Positions 32,570 through 43,559 of a stretch of DNA of 64,000 bases are shown here, in pieces (within the stretch, counting starts at the first letter, position 1; each line of letters starts with the position of its first letter). The notes under the pieces were generated by a model that worked only from the letters and a program-made list of their open reading frames with translations, had not been told where the DNA came from and did not search any database. Source of the stretch: Macrosoma leucophasiata (Eukaryota > Arthropoda > Insecta > Lepidoptera > Hedylidae). The stretch lies in NCBI GenBank assembly GCA_036365455.1, contig JAWQUS010000027.1, positions 18,898,501 to 18,962,500 of the forward strand. Reading direction: 5' to 3'. Position numbers and translations under genes: made by a program.

Positions 32570-32845
32570 TTATCGAGCAAAAAATATACGAAAAAACACG
32601 TTTATTGTATGCCCCCTTGGCCCCTTACCATTTTCGTTTTCTTATTTTTAGTAATTAATTTTGTCTTTATAGCGGTATCAGAAATACATAATTTGTGAAA
32701 ATGTTAGCTCTGTAGCTATCACTATTTATGAGATACAGGCTGGTTATAGACAGACGGACGGACGGATAGACAGACAGACAGCGGAGGATTAGTAATTATC
32801 AGTAGGGTGTCCGTTTATATCTTTTAGGTACGAAACCCCCTAAAA
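32570..32845 (-). repeat. Family F noncoding repeat
   Basis: The minus strand has the order gggtgtccgt, tctgtctgtctatcc, agatagctac-like and a tail rich in A. Related copies are at 39260 and 47255. Confidence 0.5.
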
Positions 32846-32920
32846 CATATAACTAAAATACAGAATAGCTTAAAAATATTCGATATGATTCTTTAAATTG
32901 ACATAACTTTTTTATTTCTG

Positions 32921-32981
32921 CACCGATTCACATGAAACAAACACTAAATGTTAAGTGAAACTTACCAAATATGTTAGTTAA
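32921..32981 (+). repeat. About 60-bp direct repeat, right copy
   Basis: See 32369-32429. Here it continues into aaaccgcaaatcg, so this copy is the more complete one. Confidence 0.7.
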
Positions 32982-33382
32982 ACCGCAAATCGAATAAGCA
33001 GTTTCTGATATTAGCGTGCACAAACACAAAGACAAACAAGACATTTTCCGGGATAAAAAGTACCCAGAGTTTTGCGCCAAATGTTAAAGTATAATCATAC
33101 CAAGTTTCATTGTAATCGGACCAGTAGTTTTTATGTGATGCTTGAACAAACAGACAGACAGACAAAAATATATATTATGCGATTATGGGCGGTGTCTCGT
33201 AGGTACAGTGTAACTCGTTCGAAACAATCGATTTTTTGTATCAAAATTGGAGACGATTTGGACGAAGTGGGAATCGTTTCTTAGGTGAATGAAATACCTC
33301 TACTTTAAGCAACGTACATATTTATTTTGGTATTTTTTTAATTAACTTAATAACTATGGGATCCATCCTAGGATCAATCACT

Positions 33383-33490
33383 TTAACGGAACACATATCT
33401 ACAGCAACTGGGTACGTGGAACCAGTCCTAGAAATCACAATTCCTGTCTAACGGAACACATACAGCAACTGGGTATGTGGAACCAACCCT
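33383..33490. repeat. Two-copy tandem duplication at the 3' end of the spaetzle-like gene
   Basis: taacggaacacata and cagcaactgggta(c/t)gtgga occur at 33383-33430 and 33449-33490, about 65 bp apart. The right copy encodes the final CCMC motif. The left copy lies beyond the stop and would repeat FH-PSCC in a dead frame. Confidence 0.7.
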
Positions 33491-33615
33491 CAAAAGCTTT
33501 TCCTGTCGCATCCATCGCCACCATCTGCCTTAGTACCTCTTTTTGTACACAACTGCCGTTGTAGCCTCGATGGAATTCCACCACTGAATCACACGCGCGG
33601 CCGCTCTTCTGCCAG
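33435..33615 (-). CDS. Spaetzle-like gene, last exon
   Basis: The acceptor TATTAG precedes a C that completes GAC with the previous exon. It encodes RAC, GSCVQK and PSCCMC and stops TGA at 33435-33437. Confidence 0.78.
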
Positions 33616-36600
33616 CTAATAAAAAAAAAAAAAATTTAGTATCTACATGTAAGTATCAAACTACACTCATGCAAGTTCCTCCTTTTTTAATATGTGTCTA
33701 GGACCGCGGCGAGGACGGACGGGGGGAGTTATAATCCATATCACATCCAAAATCGCCATCTTCGTAGCAAGTGTAAATAACTTGACAGAGGCGTTTTACG
33801 CGTATAGTACCGCGTATACCTAAGTATGAAGGTAAGGAATACATAGGCAGTAGGTATTCACTTACCAACAATGTGAACTGTATGATCATTTGCCAATTAT
33901 AATACGAGTAATAAAAGGTTAAGTTGTTAAGCTGTTTTTTAAGGATACCGGATATCCGGCCGATCCTCAGCCTGATGGCCGGATATTAACAAGCGAATTC
34001 TTAAACTTCTAAGCTCGGTATTTTTCCTTATCGCGGTGTTTTCGGGTGGTTCCTTCGCTTCGCTTCTGCTACTGCCAAATTCCATGATTAAGTCAACAAG
34101 TATGGATTTTTATTCACATACAAACGATAAAGAATGTAACTATGTAAATACACAAAAACTTGTATAAACGGACGTACCTCGTACCCGTAATCGATCTGAC
34201 TCAGAATTGTAGTGTTCTGCACTATCGTGTTCCGGTTCGATGGTAATGTATGGCTTCAGTAATTTCTATCACAGAAACCAATCAATTTAGGACTAAGTGT
34301 AAAATGTGAGTGCCTAATCATATTTGCAGTTATTTTGTTTGCGTAAATGGAACCAAAATCAAAGCAATGATTGTATGAGAGTTACATTTTTGTACATTAT
34401 TATTCGTAGATCAGAACATGAAATAGATCGCCAATAAAATTTCCGAAACTTAAAAACTATTACGGCTGTCAAAACTTTTCAAAAGCAACTTACTCACAGA
34501 TCTCGACTCTAAACAATTGCGTATTGTCCACGTTCACAATCGACTGCCATTTATTTTGCATGTCCCTGGCTCTCCTTGGAGCATAAAGCTGAAATACAAA
34601 CACTATGTTTAACAAACAGAATATTATGTTCTTATTTTGAGTGGGAAAGAGTGTCCAGTGTCGGGGCAGAGAGCGTAGACACCAAATTAACCACAGGGTT
34701 AATTTAAATTAGCGCATCACCTTTTGCAGGCAGAGTCTCTTCATCAATCCTGACAACATTTGTACTATGACTTTTTACAAATCTTGATAAATAACCCAAA
34801 AAGAAATAAACAAAAGGATGTTTGCAAATGTTCAAAGGAGCATTGTCGCCATTGCGTCACCATACAACCCCGCTCCCCGCTGCTCGTAGCGATATTGAGC
34901 CTAGGCAAGGTGCGTGGCATAACTGGCATAGCTACGATCATTCAGGAAATGACAAATTTTAGTATGGGAAAACTTACATTTTAAAACTATTAATTTCAAT
35001 GGTGTTTAAAAAAAAACAAATAAATGTTGTTGGAATTGTGTGCTACCTGCAAGAGGTGATACGCTAATTTGAAATAGCCCTGTATAGTGTGCTGGGTAGA
35101 TATTTTGTTTCGTGAAAGTGGCAAACAAGCATGAAGTCTAGGTACATTGATGGTACCTAAGCGAATATTGTAGCCTACAAATTTAATAAATCTACATAAA
35201 AATCTGATGGAATGCGATGCGTTGCCATTCCTACATTTGTACCGAAGATTATGCGATCGTACCTATATTATCACCTGGCCATGGTAATCTTAGGGAGAGG
35301 CTTTTGTCCAGCAGTGGCGAATTTCGCTTGAAATGATGGTGACAAGAAGTTGGTAGATGATGCCATCGAGCTCCGTCACTGAAGCCCTTCTACCAGTAAA
35401 CAACAACAATTTAGTCCTCAATGTAGGCAACATTTTGACCTGGATTTTGTCCTATTCAATAATGAAGAAAACAGCACCCGTAAGTAGGTACCGAGTCCAT
35501 TTCACTGCTAGCACATCTTATATACACTTCAGTAACACTTCATACAACTTACTTACTTTTAATAACATTTCACTTTACACTACGATTAATACTCGTAGGA
35601 GCGGCGCAGCCACGAAAAATATAACAATAACGTTAAAACCGCGCGTATTTCCACGCGAACGGAGTCGCGGGCACAGCTAGTTGTAGGTAAATAAAATGTT
35701 TAATAACTCTGAGTAACTGCTAACTGTTTTGTCCATTCGTTAGTATGCACCACGGAATAGATAAATAAAGATGGAATGGTAATGTGGGCGTGGCAAGCGC
35801 GCGACAACTATGCGTGAACACACACAGTTCGGCAGAACCATTCGTTCGCCGCACGTAGTGTCGTGTAGACTGTTTATAACAAAGCATCTTTTGGTAAAAT
35901 ACCATGTAGTGCCAATTTTAACATGTAATATGAAATGTCAGACCTCAAGTATAAAGCGAGGAGGTATATCTTTTGATTGGTAAGTCACAAATAACATTTA
36001 TTTTTATAATACTTGTAAAAAACATATAAATATACAAAGGAATATGAATATTCGATCTTAAACTGCATTATTTAAACGTTACTGCTAGCGAATACATTGC
36101 TCGTTAAGCATTCGCTCAATTAACACTATTACTGTCTCCGCTGGCAATGTACAGAATGTAATGCGTTCGCTACACTTCAACTAGTTTATTTGTGAGTATA
36201 TTGTTGTGTGCGTGCGAGTGTTTATTGTCTACGGGCGTTACATCTTAGTGTGCAAACTTACGCAAACGAATAGCTGCCCTGAGATTAATGTGTGGGTGAT
36301 TGTCGAGATGGTGTTACATTTGTGTAAGAAATTGCATGGTGGGAGAAAAGCGGCGACACTGGTTCTAATACTAAATTGAAGCAAAGGCCTTTCCATCCTT
36401 ATTTATCTATTCCGTGGTATGCACCTTCCCTTCCGTACCTACCGTAGCATCTAAATTGTCCGTGTTGAACATCTTGTCCATTTGCTTACTGTAAATACTC
36501 GTACTTACAAGCTCTGACCAATCTCTTAATGTTGTGCTGCTGCCTTCCCAACCGTTCCTTGGGCTGAGTTTAGAAGCAAATTATAAGTTATCCGTGCGTA

Positions 36601-39214
36601 ATGTCTTGTTCATTCGTGTATTGGTATTACTTACTCGTTCGTTCGACTCGCAAAGTTTTTTTTCTTCACCATTAAAGTTGTTCCTCTGGCTTATTGCAGG
36701 CGTTCCTAACTTGTCCGTGTTGAATGTCTTGTTCATTCGCTTATACTGCAATGAATAACGTTAAGAATATTATAAGTAATGATGAGGGCAAACAAGCATT
36801 GCAGTTTACATTGAAGGTACCTAAGTGAATACTGGAGCCTGTGAATACTGGACTCAACTTGTCAGATTTTTCAGGCATTCAAAGCAAAAGGCTGCGTATG
36901 CGTATCCGTGCCGTCACAGTTTCGGCACAGTATTGCCACTTCACAGTGATACACACATATGTGTGAATCAGCCTTTATGTGACGTCGGCCGACAGCGTTC
37001 CAGACGATCGCAGCCGACCACCGGCTTCCGTGGTCGGCTCCGATCGTCTGGATCGCTGTCGCTTGTTGGGAGGGATGCGCTCACGAATTTCGGTGCCGTG
37101 CCTTACTCAAATCGTTTTAAAGGAGTCAATTCTAAAAATAGAACCTACCTGTTCTACAATTCTTCGCGCGAACTCTTCATTATAATCAGGGGCGTCGTCA
37201 CAAATCAAATTAGCTATACAATTTTCTTCACTGCTAGTTTTTTTTTCACTCATTCTGTTTGATATTCCTGGGAAAACAACAGCGTCTCCTATTTCCACAT
37301 CTGAAAATAAAAAATACATTCTTTTTAAAAAATTATAATAAATTAAGTATAAGTGGGTAAGCAGGTTTGAAAAAATACCCATTCAACGTACATACGTTGA
37401 ATAGGTATTTTGAAGGCGATGATGTGAACATACACACGTGTGTATGTATGTATCTTCACGCCAGGTCCCTAACGGGGTAGGCAGAGACTGGCAGAGAGTG
37501 TAGAGCGCCAGATATCCCGGTCTTGACATACCTCTCGTGCCTCATCTACCTTCATCACTATTCAACGTAATTTGCATAACAATAATTATTAATAAATTAA
37601 TAATGTATTGCCCCGTATCTAATAAGAGTAATAAAACTATCATAGAGGCAAAACATCTTCGCCCTCAGGGGTGGCAATACATCTGCACTTTGACTTCTGG
37701 TTATTGTGTAGATTTTTATAGACTGCAGCCGTCAAATGTCCATGTGAACTGCATGCTTGTTTGCCACCACCAACACAAAAAAAAACTAAAAAAAAAAAAT
37801 TAGACTTAATATTAATATTTAATAAAAATTCGACGACTCTAATCGACTTACACTGCTATCGTTTGGTCCCAACAGGATATCGATGGGTCCCACCTATCCA
37901 CCTATCCCATAGAGCAACACGGGCCACCGGCCGCGGGGGACCGGAAGGGAGTAGCCATACGCAGGCTTTCCCCTCTGTAAAAGTACAAGCTGAAATGATC
38001 TTACGCCTGACGCCCAGATTTTTAAATGTGTGCGTGAAATTGTTTTTTCCTATTTTGTCAAAGTCATGGTGTGAGTTTCGTACTAAAAGACGATTTTTGT
38101 AGTGTGTGTGTGTATCACACGTAGTTTCCTCCGCAAAAAATGTTTTACATCGATAATAAACGCTATGGCTACTCCCCTCCGGTCCGCTGCGGCGGCCGGC
38201 GGCCCGTATTGCTCTATGACCTATCCTATCGCGTAAGTCCAATGTATTACTGTAGGTATTACTTACAAAAAAACGCCGGAGAAATCGCGTAACATGCACA
38301 CAAACAAAATATACAACGGGTTGGGATCGAATAAACAAACATGCGAATTGAGAATTTCCTCGTTTTTGAAGTCGATTAGAAATCAACGGTGTCAGTTAAT
38401 ACAGTGCTCAACAAGAAATAGGTAATGCACATCGACATCGAGTCTATGAAAGTGACAATCGGCTAGTTTCGACTTCGTAGAGCGTTATCTCTGCTACGCA
38501 CTGCCTACGTACGCACTGATAGTCCGGTATTGGTCAAAATTGATCAAATGGTCGACAAACGTCAGAAAGGTAAGGTGCGAAAGAGATAACGCGCTACAGA
38601 TTCGAAATAAGCCGAAGTCTCCTTCGTAATGTCGATGTGCAATATTTTTTGTTAGATACTGTACTTTTTTCAGTGTTATGGCATCGCTTATATATCGCAT
38701 CGCATATTGCCAGTGTCAAGTAAAACGATATTTCGTATTTGTAATAAGCAGCGTAAAATTCAGAGTCAGTCAGGCAATTTATCAGTTCGTCCGTCAGCGT
38801 CACAGTCAGTATCGAGTAAAGCGATGGCTACTTTACCAGAGCATTTACAATGAAGTTTTGGAGGCAACCCGAAAGGACGTATTTTCGCACTGTTATTACA
38901 TTTCACTATACATGTAATAAGCCTATATCAAACTAAATGCCATCAACTTCATTTAATATAACTCAAATATACACAAAGAAAATGAAATAAAATAAGAGCA
39001 CCACACGCCTCTTTCAAGGTTCCCGCCGAAACTCGATACTTAAAGATACAAACTACTAAAAATAGTAAAAATATAAAGAAAACAAACCTCTATAATAATT
39101 GCTGTGTCCCGTGCCGTCTCTATAGTTTAATGATACGAACGACTGCGACTGCGATGTATCCATTCCGTTCCTTTGCCAGTCTATGGTATGACTACGACTC
39201 GACCACATCTGCAC
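33435..39214 (-). CDS. Spaetzle-like cystine-knot ligand gene, partial, minus strand
   Basis: Exons found: 39214-39088, 37300-37149, 34588-34494 and 33615-33435. Phases fit across the joins (1, 0, 2), all with CAG/TAG acceptors and GT donors. The pro-domain part includes NCIANLICDDAPDYNEEF, the spaetzle CxxxPxYP-like motif. The knot part reads LYAPRRARDMQNKWQSIVN, FRVEIC, then GRACDSVVEFHRGYNGSC, VQKEVLRQMVAM and FHIPSCCMC. Six of the seven expected knot cysteines are visible; the first should lie in an unfound exon between 37149 and 34588. Spaetzle proteins are secreted, cleaved by clip proteases and bind Toll receptors in immunity and patterning. The signal-peptide exon was not found and may lie to the right or outside the window. 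Paralogue identity is undecided. Confidence 0.78.
33620..34205. other. Intron of spaetzle-like gene with repeat patches
   Basis: Holds a repeat-like stretch encoding a 63-residue minus frame (33698-33889) of no recognised family, and a family A remnant near 33826-33900. Confidence 0.3.
34207..34280 (+). repeat. Family A fragment
   Basis: gtgttctgcactatcgtgtt through ttcgatggtaatgtatgg. Confidence 0.6.
34494..34588 (-). CDS. Spaetzle-like gene, first knot exon
   Basis: Acceptor GTATTTCAG, donor TGTGA|GTAAGT. 31 codons plus two bases: LYAPRRARDMQNKW through RVEIC. The alternative donor T|GTGAGT three bases inside would break the phase with the last exon. Confidence 0.78.
34600..35110. other. 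Intronic sequence, no exon identified
   Basis: Searched by eye for the missing first-cysteine exon. LCPDTG-like codons occur near 34660 but lack an AG acceptor and a GT donor. Confidence 0.3.
35117..35402 (-). repeat. Family A repeat, diverged
   Basis: ggcaaacaagcatgaagt start and gagctccgtcactgaag end are recognisable; the middle is rearranged. Confidence 0.5.
35590..35682 (+). mobile_element. Helitron-like 3' terminus
   Basis: Ends gagtcgcgggcacagctag before a T. The 5' end was not located. Confidence 0.35.
35690..36430. other. Intronic sequence, no gene
   Basis: No exon or known repeat recognised. Confidence 0.3.
36440..36760 (+). repeat. Degenerate tandem units
   Basis: Three imperfect units of tccgtgttgaatgtcttgtt (about 36460, 36585 and 36712), spaced about 125 bp. 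Confidence 0.5.
36788..36845 (-). repeat. Family A fragment
   Basis: gcaaacaagcattgcagtt and the adjacent bases match the end of family A. Confidence 0.45.
36991..37060. repeat. GC-rich 31-bp stem hairpin
   Basis: Arms 36991-37021 and 37030-37060 pair with two mismatches around an 8-base loop. It lies in an intron of the spaetzle-like gene. Confidence 0.75.
37149..37300 (-). CDS. Spaetzle-like gene, pro-domain exon
   Basis: Acceptor TTATTTTCAG, donor GAACAG|GTAGGT. It encodes DVEIGDAVVFPGISN and ICDDAPDYNEEFARRI. Phase 1 in, phase 0 out. Confidence 0.72.
37445..37556 (-). mobile_element. Family E LINE fragment
   Basis: Same 3' block as 12395-12480, with gtatgtatcttcacgccagg at the 3' edge. 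Confidence 0.65.
37640..37772 (+). repeat. Family A, 3' part
   Basis: gaggcaaaacatcttcgccc through catgcttgtttgccacc. Confidence 0.65.
37885..38225. mobile_element. Non-autonomous element with about 60-bp GC-rich inverted ends
   Basis: Left end tcccatagagcaacacgggc and, 250 bp on, its inverse gcccgtattgctctatgacc. Both include ggaccgga(a/g)gggagtagcc in matching positions. A partial relative is at 63513-63580. Confidence 0.55.
38661..39034 (-). mobile_element. R400 retroposon
   Basis: Short T tract on the left, ends tcccgccgaaactc. The direct repeat gatact flanks it (38655-38660, 39035-39040). It sits just downstream of the spaetzle exon at 39088. Confidence 0.7.
39088..39214 (-). CDS. Spaetzle-like gene, upstream exon
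   Basis: Acceptor TTTCTTACAG, donor TATAGAG|GTTTGT. It encodes VQMWSSRSHTIDWQRNG and continues to GHSNYYR. Phase 0 in, phase 1 out, matching the next exon. Low-complexity pro-region, so identity rests on the splice fit. Confidence 0.6.
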
Positions 39215-39259
39215 CTGTAAGAAAATTAGAACAACGTTACCTACTAATATTTTTTTGTT

Positions 39260-39570
39260 TTTAGGGTGCCGTACCTAGAAGGTAAAAACAGGACCCTATT
39301 ACTATGTCTCGGCTGTCTGCCTGTCTGTCTTGATCTGTGATAGCTAGAAAGCTGAAGTTTTCACAAATTACGTATTTTTGTCGCCGCTATATAACAACAA
39401 ATACTAAAAATAAAAAATTGAAAATACAATAAACGTGTTTTTTCGTATTTTTGCACAATATTAAAATAACGGTAGCATGTAGACGCATAAAATTTTCACG
39501 GAATATTTTGTTGTATATTAATATCAATAGGGTGCCGGTTTTTACTTTTTGAGGTATGGAACCTTAAAAC
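39260..39570 (+). repeat. Family F noncoding repeat
   Basis: ttagggtgccgtacctagaa, ggaccctattactatg, gtctgcctgtctgtctt and gtcgccgctatataacaaca, in the order typical of this widespread lepidopteran repeat. Confidence 0.65.
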
Positions 39571-39734
39571 AATTGATTGCGGGTGTGAAATTGAATTGTC
39601 ATGTCACTGAACTATCTTATTAATAGAACCATTAGATTCTAATGGAAAAGAATAGATATTGGCACGAAACTAGAGAGTTTTATATACGCTACGCACCAAA
39701 AGGAGACGACGATTTCCGATGGTCATTTCCGAGC

Positions 39735-40250
39735 TCTCCAAAGTTTAAGCCCTTTGGCTCCAACCAATAATAGCGGCGTGCGAAACACGTGCACGCCTGC
39801 CAGTACCAAGCGTTCCAAGACGCCCGGGTGGAGGGGTTCGGGCACACACTTTGGCCCCGAGAGTGTATCGAAGGGAGTATCGAAGTTGTTAGATCCTCAC
39901 CCGCCCCCTCTCGGCCTCACCACGTCTCTGGACTGGACTGCTGTTAGGCGGCTGGGGATAGGGTGCAGGTCCAACGACATACCCGTACACCTCTTCCCAA
40001 GCCGTCTCCTCTCCGCAGCAGCGAGTGGCGGGCTGAGCCACACCATCGCTCCCTCTCTGGGTTTCATTTAGCTTCGCCGGTGTGGCGACAACAACCGAGT
40101 ACTGAGCCCGCTACGACAAGACGGAAACCCTCGGAGGGGCCCAGCCCCGACCCTAGCACAACCCGCGTGTCGTTATTCAGGTCGCCACGAACTGACCAAC
40201 TGATGACTAGAGCCAAAGTTGGGGCAAGCAAATTTAGGGGTAGTCTCTAA
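39735..40250. repeat. Family G, GC-rich repeat, copy 2
   Basis: Block-by-block match to 8660-9010. See that entry. Confidence 0.55.
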
Positions 40251-40924
40251 CCGCATATGTCTTATGTGTCTCCTCGCAATGCTCTTAGAAGAGGAACGAA
40301 ACCACCGGCCACCTTTAGGCTTGCTCTTTACGCCAAAGTTTGCCTGGTGAAGTAGACTAGTTACCTACTCCTCGAGACGAGCCGCCTACATACGTCCATA
40401 AAAAAACGGATCTAGGATTTAACGCGCTGGACGGCAGAATGGGGATAGCTTTAAACGTCGTACACTTACGGAATAATAAATTTCTAACCAATTGGTCGAG
40501 ATACGTATTTTGCGAGTTAAAAGAACGAATCACGACTGGCGTTTATGACGCGTCGCGCGATGGGCCAATCATTATTTCGATACGATTTCATGCACCTTAT
40601 TTGAATTTCACGCCATCAAAAAGTTAATTACTTCTGTACAGGTGATGGTAAGCCAAGTACCGTGCAGATAATTATAGTTGCTTAACTTTTTAAATATTTC
40701 ATATTTGAACGATATTAAATTGAACGAACTCTACGACAGTTCAATAAATGATCTTTATAAGAAATGCATTAGGATGTCACTAACATGATACCTACATAGG
40801 TAATTGAGAAAATCATTATGGAATTTTAATCGCTGTGAGATCGACATCGTTAATATCAGTAATGTACAATATTACTTTGTCTAGTTTTAGAGGTCCAGTG
40901 TTGGTCCCGTAATCATTATCATAG
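40251..40924. other. Unassigned; one 62-residue ORF
   Basis: The plus frame at 40439-40627 (start MGIALNVVHLRNNKF) has no motif I recognise. It follows family G and could be part of the same element. Confidence 0.25.
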
Positions 40925-41060
40925 AGACTAACAACTAGTCTCAAGGGTGGCAACGCATCAGCCTTTTGACCTTTGTTCTATGTGTGAGTGGCTATAGGCT
41001 GCAGTCATCACTTAACATCAATGTGAACTACATGCTTGTTTACCACCTTCATTACATAAG
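40925..41060 (+). repeat. Family A, 3' part
   Basis: agtctcaagggtggcaacgc through catgcttgtttaccaccttc. Confidence 0.65.
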
Positions 41061-41182
41061 AATGAAATTAAAGCATGAAGGTATCGCCGCATTATCTACT
41101 TGATCTATCTGCCCAAAAATCGCTGAATGATAAGTTCAGGATAGTGTTGTTGCAATAGTAATAGTCTATTAGTATTGTGATC

Positions 41183-41350
41183 TATCGAGACCTCGAAAAA
41201 CAGTCACACTATCGATAGGACTATCGAAAATATCGACATGCTGCAATACTATCGATACTATCGACAGTATCGTCAAGGTTCGATGGTACTATCGCGCTAT
41301 CGACTGTTTTTCGAGGTCAACTATCGATAGCTCAACTATCGATAGTTTAG
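41183..41350. promoter_or_regulatory. Cluster of ATCGATA motifs inside an inverted repeat
   Basis: gacctcgaaaaacagtc (41189-41205) and its exact inverse (41302-41318) enclose and adjoin about ten tatcga motifs, including several full ctatcgatag palindromes. TATCGATA is the core of the insect DRE, bound by DREF and BEAF-like factors. A regulatory role is an inference; a MITE is equally possible. Confidence 0.4.
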
Positions 41351-41700
41351 CCACACTAGTTCAGAAATACTGTATTAGGTATCTTTTCCGAACCCTTTCG
41401 GATCCTAGTGCGTTCCTGAAGAAGTTTTTTTTTTTACTACGAGTATCAATACTGTGTTTGAAGTTTCGAGCTTACCGGCTTACTTACTCGCGGCTTCATC
41501 TAAGCAGGTTACACAATTTTTTCTGTTTCGTTTATTTCTGTTTTCGTGGGACATTGTTAATGTTCTAAACTACAAAATGAGATTACTATAGGGGAACCGC
41601 TTGATCACATGGACACCTTATGTGATGGTAACAAAACCTACATTTGACTGATTTCGGATAAGCAGATAGTGCCCCGATTATAACTCATAAATTACACATA
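41351..41700. other. No gene recognised
   Basis: AT-rich sequence between repeats. Confidence 0.3.
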
Positions 41701-41702
41701 AA

Positions 41703-41915
41703 TTATTATTATTATACGCTTACACTCACAGCCCCACACAGACACAAGGTATAAACCTGTGTCGAGGGTGCCGCTGTAGGTAAACACACAACACATACAC
41801 AGCACCCAGACCCGAAACAAATATCAATACAAATATTTGTCCCGGTGCGGGGATTGAACCGGCGACCTTTTGCATCAAGCGGTCGTCTCAAACCACTGGA
41901 CTAAACGGGTCGTCG
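41703..41915 (-). repeat. Family C SINE, tRNA-like
   Basis: The minus strand begins acccgtttagtccagtgg and contains cggttcaatccc. Confidence 0.75.
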
Positions 41916-42257
41916 AAAATAAAGGGAGCTAAAGAAATAAGTTATTTATGTACCTATGTAGGTATATAGGCGGTCTTTAAGCAGTATCTCACATATAAAA
42001 GTAGGTACCTACAATTATAGGTAGTAGTAGCCTGTGATCGATATTTTTTTTTATAAATGCCAGTTGTTTGTTAGCATACCTATCATAGATTTTTTATACT
42101 AATGATACCTATGCTTCCATGTAGGTATGAATGAACGATGGCTTTTAAATGACGTACCTTTCTGGTCCCCGTTTGGTCCCCAGGTATCAAACCTGGGGAT
42201 CAAACGTACGTCATTTTATGCAGCATGATTTTGTTATAATTTTTGTCGGACTTATTA

Positions 42258-42626
42258 ATAATAATAATAATAATGGCAACCCATTATACGTCCCACTGCT
42301 GGGCACGAGTCTCTCCCCTTTTTGGGGGGAGGCCTGGAGCTTACTCCACCACGCTGCTCCAATGCGGATTGGTGGAGGTGGGTGGGTTAGTGGCCAACCC
42401 GCTGTCGGATGTTTTCAAACCGCCCATAAGGCCTCCGACAAGGTTTAACGACTGCTATCTATCGATAGCAACCAGGACCGACGGCTTAACGTGCCCTCCG
42501 AAGCACGGAAACGCGCATTTAATTTGCCACTAGCGGTCACCCATCACACTACCCGACCGCGCCCGTAGTGCTTAACCGAGCAGATCGCTTACGATCTACA
42601 CCAGCCGCTGGGCCATGCGCGCTTCT
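42258..42626 (-). mobile_element. Family B 5S-like SINE, complete, with 12-bp target-site duplication
   Basis: The direct repeat tcggacttatta flanks it (42246-42257, 42627-42638). On the minus strand the 5' head runs gaagcgcgcatggcccagcg, then a 5S-like stretch (ggttaagcactacgggcgcg, then gatgggtgaccgct), then a body, then an ATT-repeat tail. The head resembles the internal control region of 5S rRNA genes, which is consistent with a polymerase III promoter. Confidence 0.8.
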
Positions 42627-42689
42627 TCGGACTTATTATAAGTAACAAATTGCAACAGGAACCTCTAACATGGACAGACTGTAGGGGTG

Positions 42690-43150
42690 CAATGCAGTCA
42701 TCATCATATCAGCCATAGGACGTCCACTGCTGAACATAGGCCTCCCCCAATGACCTCCATGCCGACCGATCGGAAGCGACGTGCATCCAGCGGGTATCTG
42801 CAGCCTTGATCAGATCGTCGGTCCATCTTGCAGGTGGACGTCCTACGCTGCGTTTGCGGATACGTGGTCTCCACTCGAGAACCTTTCTGCCCCAGCGGCT
42901 ATCGGTTCTCCGAGCTATGTGCCCGCCCATTGCCACTTCAGCTTGGAAATCTGCTTGGCTATGTCAGCGACTTTCGTTCGCCTACGGATCTCCTCATTTC
43001 TGATTCGATCCAGTAGGGAAACGCCGAGCATAGCCCTTTCCATTGACCGCTGTGTGACTTGGAGCTTTCGTACGAGACCCATAGTTAGAGACTACGTCTC
43101 GGCACCGTAGGTCATCACCGGTAAAACGCACTGGTTCTGTTTCGCAATGC
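42690..43150 (-). pseudogene. RTE-like LINE, C-terminal RT fragment
   Basis: The minus frame reads QVTQRSMERAMLGVSLLDRI, GHIARRTDSRWGRKV, GRPPARWTDDLIKAA and WRSLGEAYVQQW, then a 3' tail with tgatgatga-like units near 42690. This is the terminal about 150 residues of an RTE-like polyprotein, 5'-truncated at about 43150. Confidence 0.75.
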
Positions 43151-43199
43151 AGTAAGTAAGGGTTATTTTTCTGGCTACATTTCTGGTTTTACCCGGTTA

Positions 43200-43559
43200 C
43201 ATTTCTGGGGTCGAGATGTGAATACCCCACCGCCCATTAGCGGCCGAATTCTCTTCTACTGGAAAAGAATACTTCCACTAGTGCAGCCAGTCAACCGAAC
43301 GATGGCGGTCAAACCATTCCAATGGAGCGGTAGTACGTACAATAAAACAAGGTGGGTAGCAGCGTCCTGCGATAAAACTACCGCCACTGCGATCGCTAAT
43401 CCGCATGCCAAGCGTGGCGATAATGGCATATCCTAATGGGTAGGCTTTGGTCCAGCAGTGGACGTGGACATATTTTGGCTGATACGATGAGGTATGATAT
43501 GTTCTTAGGTTTTCGCGAGCTACACTCATTGAAATAAAACTATTTTTACGGATTTATCT
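43200..43559. other. No gene recognised
   Basis: Between the RTE fragment and the Penelope-like element. The 72- and 83-residue frames have no motif. Confidence 0.3.

Noticed and set aside
34640..34760. Missing knot exon of the spaetzle-like gene
   Set aside because: Codons resembling LCPDTG are present but lack an AG acceptor, a GT donor and the right spacing to the next exon. Another candidate of 29 bases breaks the frame.
37856..38386. 176-residue minus-strand protein
   Set aside because: It spans the inverted ends of a non-autonomous element; composition follows the GC-rich repeats, with no domain.
42243..42533. Overlapping 96- and 99-residue proteins
   Set aside because: These frames are shadows of the family B SINE and recur wherever the SINE does.
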